This document shows, one piece after another, positions 1 to 4,846 of a stretch of 6,478 bases of DNA. The notes below the pieces were generated by a model, which was not told the origin of the DNA, searched no databases, and worked only from the letters and a program-made list of their open reading frames with translations. Each line of letters starts with the position of its first letter. Position 1 is the stretch's first letter. The DNA is from Candidatus Poribacteria bacterium (GTDB lineage: Bacteria > Poribacteria > WGA-4E > WGA-3G), in NCBI GenBank assembly GCA_009845505.1, contig VXZL01000218.1, positions 1 to 6,478 of the forward strand, in the 5' to 3' direction. Position numbers and translations under genes: made by a program.

Positions 1-15
1 AAACAGAAGTCATTA

Positions 16-24
16 TGCTATAAT
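16..24 (+). promoter_or_regulatory. Extended -10 promoter
   Basis: A perfect TATAAT at 19-24 is preceded by TGC at 16-18, the extended -10 arrangement that can work without a good -35 box. Any -35 box would lie just off the left edge. Transcription would start near 31, leaving a leader of about 40 nt before the ATG at 72. It probably drives the small-protein/protease pair and perhaps the sulfatase, since no terminator is visible between them. Confidence 0.6.
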
Positions 25-71
25 AGATATAAATCAACTCATTAAAATCCTCTTAAAAGGATCACCAAAAA

Positions 72-299
72 ATGACAAGCGAACGGCTTACCCTTGAAGA
101 GATGGAGCAGAAATATCCCGATGAATGGCTCTTCATCGTTGACTGCGAATATAGCGAGAATACTGAACTGCTGTCGGGGTGTGTCCTTGTCCATAGTCCT
201 TCTCGTGCTGATGTTTACAAAGTCTCATCACGTTACAAAGGTAGCGCAGCAATACACTGTACAAGCAAATTACCCGAAGGCATGGGTTACCTATTGTAA
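72..299 (+). CDS. Small protein of unknown function paired with a retropepsin-like protease
   Basis: A 75-residue soluble acidic protein with no signal peptide or membrane segment. It opens with a charged stretch (LTLEEMEQKYPDEW), followed by alternating hydrophobic and polar segments typical of a small alpha/beta fold, and ends PEGMGYLL. The layout (EE...W, a V..HS..R..VY stretch, then a P-rich end) loosely resembles DUF5678-type small proteins, but that is an inference from pattern alone. The start is the first ATG after a purine-rich AAAAGGA about 10 bases upstream, behind an extended -10 promoter. Its stop codon overlaps the start of the protease gene (TAATG), so the two are translationally coupled and probably function together, for example as partner, inhibitor or substrate adaptor. 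No biochemical role can be read from the sequence. Confidence 0.75.
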   Translation: MTSERLTLEEMEQKYPDEWLFIVDCEYSENTELLSGCVLVHSPSRADVYKVSSRYKGSAAIHCTSKLPEGMGYLL

Positions 300-691
300 T
301 GGGCCGCGTTTCCTTTAACTCTACAGCTAAATCAATCTTTCTCCGTCTTAAAGTCGGCAGCATCAACACCGATATGACTCGCGATATACTTGTAGCACTG
401 GATACAGGTGCCTCAATTAGCATAATTCCGACAGAAGTTGCCACGGACTTGGGGTCCGATCTCTCAAATCCAAATGAACAGATGATGACCGCAAACGGGA
501 TTGTCTTGGCAAATCGTATCACTGTGCCTAAACTGACAGCAATTGGTGAAACGGTTGGGAATATTGATGTTGTGTGTCACGATTTACCAGACGGTTCAAT
601 AATAGAAGGGCTATTAGGTTTGAATTTCCTCAGACATTTTGATGTTAATATCTCATTCTCAACCGGAACTATTGAACTTCATCGACGTTAA
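299..691 (+). CDS. Retropepsin-like aspartic protease
   Basis: A 130-residue single-domain protein. Residues 33-39 (ALDTGAS) are the aspartic-protease active-site loop with catalytic D35. Residues 104-111 (GLLGLNFL) are the second hydrophobic-Gly motif that packs behind the active site in retropepsins. Such enzymes are homodimeric endopeptidases in which each chain gives one Asp. The length suits a one-domain retropepsin. There is no signal peptide or membrane anchor, so it should act in the cytoplasm. Initiation is at the ATG that overlaps the preceding stop; the nearest Shine-Dalgarno-like GAAGG (276-280) is 18 bases away, so expression probably relies on ribosomes finishing the upstream gene. 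The third-codon positions look more A/T-rich than in the sulfatase that follows, hinting at a different history. The substrate is unknown, and the upstream small protein is the first candidate partner. Confidence 0.85.
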   Translation: MGRVSFNSTAKSIFLRLKVGSINTDMTRDILVALDTGASISIIPTEVATDLGSDLSNPNEQMMTANGIVLANRITVPKLTAIGETVGNIDVVCHDLPDGSIIEGLLGLNFLRHFDVNISFSTGTIELHRR

Positions 692-701
692 TCCGGTTTT
701 G

Positions 702-707
702 AAGGGA
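702..707 (+). promoter_or_regulatory. Ribosome binding site of the first sulfatase
   Basis: AAGGGA lies 8 bases before the ATG at 716 and fixes that start. It sits in the 24-bp gap after the protease stop. No promoter or terminator is visible in the gap, so read-through from the upstream pair is likely. Confidence 0.6.
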
Positions 708-715
708 CAGCAAAT

Positions 716-2119
716 ATGACAGACAAACCAAATATCGTTTATCTCCTCGCTGATCAGATTCGCGCGTGTTCACTATCCGTGTACGGCGACACACAGATCG
801 AAACACTGCACATCAATCGCCTCGCACAAGAAGGTACCGTTTTTTCAAACGCAATCGCCACCGCACCCGTCTGCACCCCCTATCGTTCCATGCTACTTAC
901 CGGACGGCACCCACAGACGACCGGTCATCTCATAAACTTCGTCAGAACCCGGCACGATGAAATCGGACTCGGCGACGTTTTCAACCGAAACGGCTATCGG
1001 ACAGCGTGGGTCGGTAAATGGCATCTCCACACCGGTTCATTCCCAGAAATCGGCGGCCGCGACTACGTCCCCGAAGGACGCGACCGTCTCGGCTTCCAGC
1101 ACTGGCGCGGCTACAACTTCCACACCGACTATTTCAACGGAACCGTGAACCTCGACGACTGGCGGAACGAAAAATGGGAAGGCTACGAAACCGATGCCTT
1201 GAACCGATACGCCTTTCAGTTTATGGACGACGTAGAAGACGACACTCCCTTCTGTCTGTTTATTTCTCCGCATCAAGCACATTCCACACCTTACGAGTTC
1301 GCACCCCAGGAATACTATGACCGGCTGCCTGCAGAACTCCAATTACCGGAAAACGTCCCTGACTCCGTTAAAGCAGAATCCCTAAGAATCTACCGACACT
1401 ATCTCGCCATGACACTAACGGTAGACGATATGCTCGGTGAACTGATGGCGTATCTCGAAAGAACCGGACGCGCTGAAAACACACTCCTCATCTTCGGATC
1501 CGATCACGGCACACAAGGCGGCGCACAAGGCATCAATTTCTGGGCGAAACGGGAACCTTACGAAGAATCCATCAAAGTCCCACTCATTATGCGCCTCCCC
1601 GGCGTTTTTGAGGGCAACCGCACCTGTGACACGCTCACATCCCCTGTCGATCTGTTTCCATCCCTCTGCGGTTTATGCGGCATCCAACCACCCCGAACCG
1701 TTGAAGGCTATGATTTGTCCGCAGCTTGGCGTGGCGAAACCGACCCCTTTGAACAGGATGCCGTCTTAACAATGAACTTCGGTTCAACCTACGACTATCT
1801 CGTTGATGGTAACGAGTGGCGCGGTATCCGCACAAAAACGCACAGTTACGCCCGTTGGCTCGACGGCAAACGGATGTTATACGACGTAGAAGCAGACCCT
1901 TTGCAAATGAATAATCTGATTGACAACCCCGAAGCCAAACCATTATCAGACGAAATGGAAACCACCCTCTCTGATTTGATGGACGCACGAAACGACACAC
2001 TCCAACCCGCGACGAGTTACACAGATTGGTACGACGCACAACGCCGCATCGTCCGCAACGCCCACGGTCCCCTCGGCAACCCAGAAGACGAGCCGGATTG
2101 GTCATTGTTGAAAGGTTGA
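716..2119 (+). CDS. S1-family sulfatase with intact formylglycine site
   Basis: A 467-residue alkaline-phosphatase-superfamily hydrolase expected to remove sulfate from sulfated sugars or aryl esters. Residues 5-16 (PNIVYLLADQIR) form the first strand with metal ligand D13, Q14 taking the place of the usual second Asp. Residues 53-57 (CTPYR) are the C-x-P-x-R signature in which C53 becomes formylglycine. GKWHLH (100-105) supplies the conserved Lys and His, SPHQAH (184-189) another active-site His, and SDHG (262-265) the distal metal ligands, with K278 following. The C-terminal part (VDLFPSLCGLCGI, then LYDVEADPLQMNNL) is also typical. Length is normal. There is no signal peptide, so it appears cytoplasmic and would act on imported substrate. 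It needs a separate formylglycine-generating enzyme, not present here. The ester it cleaves cannot be told from sequence. Confidence 0.93.
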   Translation: MTDKPNIVYLLADQIRACSLSVYGDTQIETLHINRLAQEGTVFSNAIATAPVCTPYRSMLLTGRHPQTTGHLINFVRTRHDEIGLGDVFNRNGYRTAWVGKWHLHTGSFPEIGGRDYVPEGRDRLGFQHWRGYNFHTDYFNGTVNLDDWRNEKWEGYETDALNRYAFQFMDDVEDDTPFCLFISPHQAHSTPYEFAPQEYYDRLPAELQLPENVPDSVKAESLRIYRHYLAMTLTVDDMLGELMAYLERTGRAENTLLIFGSDHGTQGGAQGINFWAKREPYEESIKVPLIMRLPGVFEGNRTCDTLTSPVDLFPSLCGLCGIQPPRTVEGYDLSAAWRGETDPFEQDAVLTMNFGSTYDYLVDGNEWRGIRTKTHSYARWLDGKRMLYDVEADPLQMNNLIDNPEAKPLSDEMETTLSDLMDARNDTLQPATSYTDWYDAQRRIVRNAHGPLGNPEDEPDWSLLKG

Positions 2120-2164
2120 GTTGAAGACTGAAGTTGCAAGTTTCCAAAGGGCTCTCATAAATAC

Positions 2165-2170
2165 AGGAGA
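2165..2170 (+). promoter_or_regulatory. Strong ribosome binding site of hicB
   Basis: AGGAGA sits 6 bases before the ATG at 2177. This near-ideal Shine-Dalgarno sequence gives the antitoxin gene efficient initiation, whereas the toxin gene behind it has only a weak, distant one. That fits the usual need for antitoxin excess. Confidence 0.7.
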
Positions 2171-2176
2171 TAAATC

Positions 2177-2410
2177 ATGAAAATGCAAACTTTTACGGCA
2201 AGCATATCGCAAGAAGATGAATGGTTTGTAGCACAATGCTTAGAGGTAGATGTCGCAAGCCAGGGTAAAAGCGAAGACGAGGCGATACAGAATCTCGCAG
2301 AGGCGTTGGAACTCTACTTTGAACCGCCGCGACCCACCGTGATGCCGAAGCTCCGAAAATTTGAGGTTAACATCAATACCGATGAAACCCCTTCCGTATC
2401 GTCAGATTAA
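2177..2410 (+). CDS. hicB: HicB-family antitoxin, short form
   Basis: A 77-residue protein with the partial RNase-H-like fold of HicB antitoxins: beta strand FTASISQEDEWFVAQCLEV (6-24), then ASQGKSEDEAIQNLAEALEL (27-46), where QGKSEDEAIQNL is the family hallmark. It binds and blocks the HicA mRNA interferase. The protein ends soon after the fold, with a short charged tail and no clear helix-turn-helix or ribbon-helix-helix DNA-binding domain. Autoregulation, if any, must therefore use another surface or factor. It lies 57 bp after the sulfatase stop, and its 3' end overlaps the hicA start by 29 bp, giving the order hicB-hicA. No good promoter is seen in the 57-bp gap. Confidence 0.88.
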   Translation: MKMQTFTASISQEDEWFVAQCLEVDVASQGKSEDEAIQNLAEALELYFEPPRPTVMPKLRKFEVNINTDETPSVSSD

Positions 2411-2597
2411 ACGTAAACTGGAAAAAGCCGGGTTTTCTATCAGGCATCAACGCGGCAGTCACGTGAAGTTTGTCCGTGAAAGTGATGGTGAGGTTCGGAC
2501 GGTAATGGTTCCACATCATCGTGAAATTCGCATTGGGACGCTGCGTGCCATCGTGCGTCATGCTGGTTTAACCCCAGAGGAGTTCGATGCACTTTAA
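2382..2597 (+). CDS. hicA: HicA-family mRNA interferase toxin
   Basis: Starting at the ATG at 2382 this is a 71-residue HicA toxin with a double-stranded-RNA-binding-like fold. The helix KRKLEKAGF (10-18) leads to RGSHVKF (24-30), carrying the catalytic H27. The end has VPHHREIRIGTLRAIVRHAG (43-62), where the GTLRAI..AG pattern is the family signature. HicA toxins cleave mRNA and tmRNA and arrest growth until HicB neutralises them. The frame also opens at a TTG at 2361, but that would add MRLTSIP before the conserved MKPLP start, so the ATG is preferred. The GAGG at 2363-2366 is distant, so translation is probably coupled to hicB, which it overlaps by 29 bp. All key residues are present, so the toxin looks intact. 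Confidence 0.88.
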   Translation: MKPLPYRQIKRKLEKAGFSIRHQRGSHVKFVRESDGEVRTVMVPHHREIRIGTLRAIVRHAGLTPEEFDAL

Positions 2598-2602
2598 TGA
2601 AG

Positions 2603-2702
2603 GATTGGCATGACGCACAACGCCCACGGCACTCTCAGCAATCCAGAGGACGAACCCGACTGGTCGTTCTTAATTCGGACAGGGAGATACACCCTTGAAT
2701 AA
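2603..2702 (+). pseudogene. Remnant of a second sulfatase 3' end
   Basis: Beginning 5 bp after the hicA stop, about 70 bases repeat the last part of the intact sulfatase gene (2024-2104). Both start GATTGG and share GACGCACAACGCC. The remnant lacks 17 bp, exactly one CAACGCC-plus-spacer unit of the parent-like sequence, which shifts the frame. After the gap it reads NAHGTLSNPEDEPDWSFL against NAHGPLGNPEDEPDWSLL in the sulfatase (15 of 18 identical). Nine of the 11 base differences in that part fall at third codon positions, so the copy diverged while still coding. The frame closes at the TAA at 2700-2702. This is therefore the leftover of a paralogous sulfatase gene, not a recent copy of its neighbour. 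Confidence 0.8.
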
Positions 2703-2769
2703 AACAAAGATGGTCTACTTTGAGAAAGAGGATATATTACATCTGGCGATTTCTGAAGAACCAGACTGA
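2695..2769 (+). pseudogene. Truncated DUF2283-like small gene
   Basis: A TTG at 2695 is preceded by AGGGAGA (2681-2687) at good spacing. It opens a 24-codon frame that reads KMVYFEKEDILHLAISEEPD and then stops at TGA (2767-2769). The pattern K-x-x-Y-x-x-x-D-I-L-x-x-x-x-S-x-x-P matches the amino end of DUF2283 proteins, which are normally about 60-80 residues and often lie near toxin-antitoxin genes. The rest of the domain is missing: after the stop the sequence turns into noncoding DNA. I read it as the broken 5' end of such a gene. The family match rests on a short stretch, so a chance short frame is not excluded. Confidence 0.42.
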
Positions 2770-2853
2770 CTCTCCCACACTCTCTCACCAAAACCTTTCA
2801 TCATACGAGACAGACGCTAATTATCCTAAAATCCCGTAAATCCTGATTCAGAC

Positions 2854-2881
2854 AACTCACAACCCATAACCCACAACCCAT
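2854..2881. repeat. Tandem heptanucleotide block A (4 units)
   Basis: Four head-to-tail 7-bp units read AACTCAC, AACCCAT, AACCCAC, AACCCAT, differing at one or two positions each. The block ends 7 bp before the -35 box at 2889. It resembles the short tandemly repeated heptamers known from some cyanobacteria. Its role here is unknown. Confidence 0.75.
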
Positions 2882-2888
2882 TTTTTAC

Positions 2889-2917
2889 TTGACATCAGTT
2901 AGCAAAAAGAGTATAAT
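2889..2917 (+). promoter_or_regulatory. Perfect sigma-70 type promoter with no clear gene downstream
   Basis: TTGACA at 2889-2894 and TATAAT at 2912-2917 are both full consensus hexamers separated by the optimal 17 bp. Transcription should start near 2924. No ordinary gene follows for more than 400 bp on this strand, only a 33-codon TTG frame, repeats and hairpins. It may drive a noncoding RNA, a leader peptide, or be what remains of a lost gene. Confidence 0.75.
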
Positions 2918-2948
2918 ATATCATAAAGACTTTCCAAAGAGGTTAATA

Positions 2949-3050
2949 TTGTATCAAACCACAAAACGCTGGCGCAGAAACCGACACAACATTTTCAGCG
3001 GACCACATAAGTTTCTTACTGACTATCAACCGCTGACTGCTGATTGCTGA
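2949..3050 (+). CDS. Possible 33-residue peptide behind the orphan promoter
   Basis: AAAGAGG (2936-2942) is followed after 6 bases by a TTG at 2949 that opens 33 codons ending at TGA (3048-3050). The peptide would begin MYQTTKRWRRNRHNIFSG, strongly basic in its first half (K, R and H at 6, 7, 9, 10, 12, 13). Its last ten codons run into the heptamer repeat block. The consensus promoter, Shine-Dalgarno sequence and spacing all point to this start, but the length, the rare start codon and the repeat-derived tail make it equally likely to be a decayed gene start or chance. No family is recognised. Confidence 0.22.
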   Translation: MYQTTKRWRRNRHNIFSGPHKFLTDYQPLTADC

Positions 3051-3067
3051 CCGTTGACCGCTAACTC
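3019..3067. repeat. Tandem heptanucleotide block B (7 units)
   Basis: Seven consecutive 7-bp units read CTGACTA, TCAACCG, CTGACTG, CTGATTG, CTGACCG, TTGACCG, CTAACTC, with a consensus near CTGACCG. The register is kept over all 49 bp while single bases vary, as expected for an old tandem array. The unit differs from that of block A, so the two arose separately. Confidence 0.75.
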
Positions 3068-3068
3068 A

Positions 3069-3080
3069 AAAATGTTACAC
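3069..3080 (+). repeat. Extra copy of the palindrome half-site
   Basis: AAAATGTTACAC here is identical over 12 bp to the left arm of the palindrome at 3171-3196, in the same orientation and 102 bp upstream. It could be a separate half operator, or the left end of a short repeated element whose right end is the palindrome. Confidence 0.5.
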
Positions 3081-3170
3081 TTTTCGCCAAATTATTTTTT
3101 TTACAACAGAAAATTAAACACCAACAAACCCTTACGGTGACTGGGTTCTCTCAAGTTACGCACCACACAC

Positions 3171-3196
3171 AAAATGTTACACCAGTGTAACATTTT
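3171..3196. promoter_or_regulatory. Perfect 12-bp-arm palindrome (operator or terminator candidate)
   Basis: The left arm AAAATGTTACAC (3171-3182) and right arm GTGTAACATTTT (3185-3196) are exact reverse complements around a CA centre. Such symmetry suits a dimeric repressor or activator. As RNA it would also make a hairpin whose 3' arm ends in U residues, so termination of a transcript from the 2889 promoter is a second reading. No adjoining promoter that it would clearly overlap was found, and the cognate regulator is unknown. Confidence 0.55.
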
Positions 3197-3288
3197 TAAC
3201 GCGAATTGCTGAAAAACATACCGTTAAGTTAAAGCCATGTTCACGATAGTATTATCCTGCAAATCCGCTTTCGTACATAGAAAGAGAC

Positions 3289-3325
3289 CTTAGGGTACTA
3301 TGCCCTAAAGCTTCTTTTTTATTTT
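3289..3325. terminator. Probable rho-independent terminator between convergent blocks
   Basis: TTAGGG (3290-3295) pairs with CCCTAA (3303-3308) across a 7-base loop, followed on the plus strand by AGCTTC, six T and then ATTTT. That is a usable though modest intrinsic terminator for plus-strand transcripts. Read on the minus strand the same stem follows an A-rich stretch and leads into TCTCTTTCT, so it may also stop transcripts leaving the sulfatase-like gene ending at 3341. Its position between converging genes supports a two-way role. Confidence 0.5.
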
Positions 3326-3340
3326 CGACCTTTGAATTTC

Positions 3341-4789
3341 CTATTCCTTTGACTCATCAGGATAATCAATCGACCATTTGCCCCGACCATCCCCGGAAGG
3401 CTCTTCTTTCCAGAGATCAAGGAACTTCTCAGGAGCGTTATGCTCCGTAAGGTGTGACATAAACATGTCATGAAGCTCCTTGACAATTTCCATATTATCC
3501 GCAGCGATGTTGTTCTCCGCTAACGGATCAGCCGGTAAGTCAAAGAGTTCCGGTCTGCCGTATTCACCAACAGGCGCATATCCCCAGCGTTCCGTAACGA
3601 GGAACGGAGTCGTCGCTTGACGCGGTACGCTCTCATCCCGTGCAGCGATATGACACCCCGTTACCGCATAGTCCCGATGCTGTCTGCCGCCTTTAAGGAG
3701 CGCGTCCGCGAAGGAGCGTCCTTCAAACGGTTTCGGTGGATCCAAACTCACACCCGCCAATTCACAGAGCGTCGGCATAATATCCATCGGTTGCGCGATG
3801 AGATCAAGGCGTTGCCCGGACGGTACATCTCCACCAGCAATCAGGAACACTTCGTGGTTAATCTCTGGATACGTCGGCCAGTAGCGTGAATCTTGTGGAT
3901 CGATGTTAGATTTGCCTGTCCGACTGTGTTCACCTATGGACATCCCGTGATCGGATAGTACAACAACGAGGGTATCGTCCCACAACTCCAAATCTTCCAC
4001 CTTCTGTAGAACCCGTCCGATGTGTCTATCGATGAGTTCCGCCTCACCGGCGTAATGCGCCCAGAGGTTGTGGAGCTCGGCATCCGTAAAGAGAGAGGAT
4101 AGACCGTAGTTCGGGTGTAGCATCGGCGGTCCCGTATAGTCCGGATCGTAGCGTTTAACAAGATATTCCGGTGGATCCCACGGTTCGTGTGGATCGAAGA
4201 AATCTACCCAAAGGAAGAAAGGACCCGAACGGTGATTCTCCTCCAACCACCGAATCGTGGTTTCGGAGGTCCTACCGGAGAACGTCTCTGATTCGTATTG
4301 ATAATAGCGGTTCGTCCAGCGATGCGTGTTCGGCAAGGTATGCCCGCGATATGAGGGATGCGGTCGCGTCTTCTCATTCGGCATAACGATTCTTATTTCG
4401 TCGTTGAGGTGGAGGAGCGGTTTGTCTCCCTCTTGCCCGCGATGCTGGAAAGCAGCATGGAAACAGTGTTGGAACCGGACGTTGAACAGGTGCGGGGTGT
4501 CACATATCAGCTGCGTGGCGTACCCTTGCTCGCTCAGGAGTTGCGCGATGATACTCCGTCCACTCAGATCAATTGGCTGCCACGGATAGTGGGGCCACCC
4601 GACCGTCGCAGTCATAATATCTGTACGGTGTGGTACCGTCGGGAAACTGCTCATGTAGAATTTGTCGATAGCAGTTGCACGCTCCGCCTCGAACTTGTCG
4701 AGCATCGGTGTACGAATCGGACGTTTTGCCCGTTCGCCTAAATTGTCGTAACGAAAGGTATCGGTAATCAGTAAAACAATATTTTTCAT
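3341..4789 (-). CDS. Sulfatase-fold hydrolase with Thr in place of the catalytic Cys
   Basis: A 482-residue member of the sulfatase/alkaline phosphatase superfamily. The first strand KNIVLLITDTFRYDNLG (2-18) carries metal ligand D10. DPHEPW (199-204) supplies an active-site His, LSDHGMSIGEH (278-288) the ligands D280 and H281, and K293 follows. At the nucleophile position the sequence is S-F-P-T-V-P-H-R (48-55): T51-V-P-H-R55 aligns with C-x-P-x-R, so no formylglycine can form. Thr is the nucleophile in nucleotide pyrophosphatase/phosphodiesterases and phosphoethanolamine transferases of this superfamily, so a phosphate- or phosphonate-ester substrate is plausible; a dead sulfatase is the alternative. 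The canonical GKWHLG motif is also replaced (around CDTPHLF, 96-102). There is no signal peptide. A GAGG 14 bases upstream is a weak ribosome site. It lies 57 bp after the prenyltransferase gene and is probably co-transcribed with it. Confidence 0.88.
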   Translation of the reverse strand: MKNIVLLITDTFRYDNLGERAKRPIRTPMLDKFEAERATAIDKFYMSSFPTVPHRTDIMTATVGWPHYPWQPIDLSGRSIIAQLLSEQGYATQLICDTPHLFNVRFQHCFHAAFQHRGQEGDKPLLHLNDEIRIVMPNEKTRPHPSYRGHTLPNTHRWTNRYYQYESETFSGRTSETTIRWLEENHRSGPFFLWVDFFDPHEPWDPPEYLVKRYDPDYTGPPMLHPNYGLSSLFTDAELHNLWAHYAGEAELIDRHIGRVLQKVEDLELWDDTLVVVLSDHGMSIGEHSRTGKSNIDPQDSRYWPTYPEINHEVFLIAGGDVPSGQRLDLIAQPMDIMPTLCELAGVSLDPPKPFEGRSFADALLKGGRQHRDYAVTGCHIAARDESVPRQATTPFLVTERWGYAPVGEYGRPELFDLPADPLAENNIAADNMEIVKELHDMFMSHLTEHNAPEKFLDLWKEEPSGDGRGKWSIDYPDESKE

Positions 4790-4846
4790 ATTTTGATAGT
4801 CAACCTCGTTGCGATCGCCGGTTGGGCAATCATCGGTTACCGCGCC

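Larger units (their letters stand above)
2770..3340. other. Gene-poor convergent intergenic region with many signals
   Basis: This 571-bp stretch separates the plus-strand block from the minus-strand block and has no gene of normal length on either strand. Bases 2770-2853 show nothing recognisable. The rest holds a heptamer block at 2854-2881, a consensus promoter at 2889-2917, a second heptamer block at 3019-3067, a copy of AAAATGTTACAC at 3069-3080, a small AACCC/GGGTT hairpin (3127-3131 with 3143-3147), a perfect palindrome at 3171-3196 and a terminator-like hairpin at 3290-3308. The density of signals argues against plain decayed coding DNA. Confidence 0.6.

Noticed and set aside
133..522. 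Minus-strand open frame of 129 codons opposite the protease pair
   Set aside because: It overlaps two well-supported coupled plus-strand genes, has no ribosome site or recognisable domain, and its amino-acid make-up looks like an antisense shadow.
1635..2147. Minus-strand open frame of 170 codons opposite the sulfatase 3' half
   Set aside because: Rich in Arg, Cys and Gly as expected for the antisense of a C-ending-codon gene; no motif, and the sulfatase on the other strand is certain.
2134..2162. Promoter for hicBA (TTGCAA with CATAAA at 16 bp)
   Set aside because: Each box matches consensus at only four of six bases, and transcription would start at or inside the hicB ribosome binding site.
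2361..2381. TTG at 2361 as the hicA start
   Set aside because: It would add seven residues before the conserved MKPLP beginning of HicA proteins and deepen the overlap with hicB; the ATG at 2382 is better.
2594..2791. Minus-strand 65-codon frame over the remnants
   Set aside because: The plus strand here carries the clear sulfatase-tail remnant with codon-position-biased differences; the minus frame shows no family features.
2854..3067. CRISPR array
   Set aside because: Repeat units are 7 bp, contiguous and without unique spacers, and no cas gene is present.
4358..4741. Plus-strand open frame of 127 codons inside the Thr-type hydrolase gene
   Set aside because: Fully antisense to conserved residues of a recognised protein, with no ribosome site or family resemblance.
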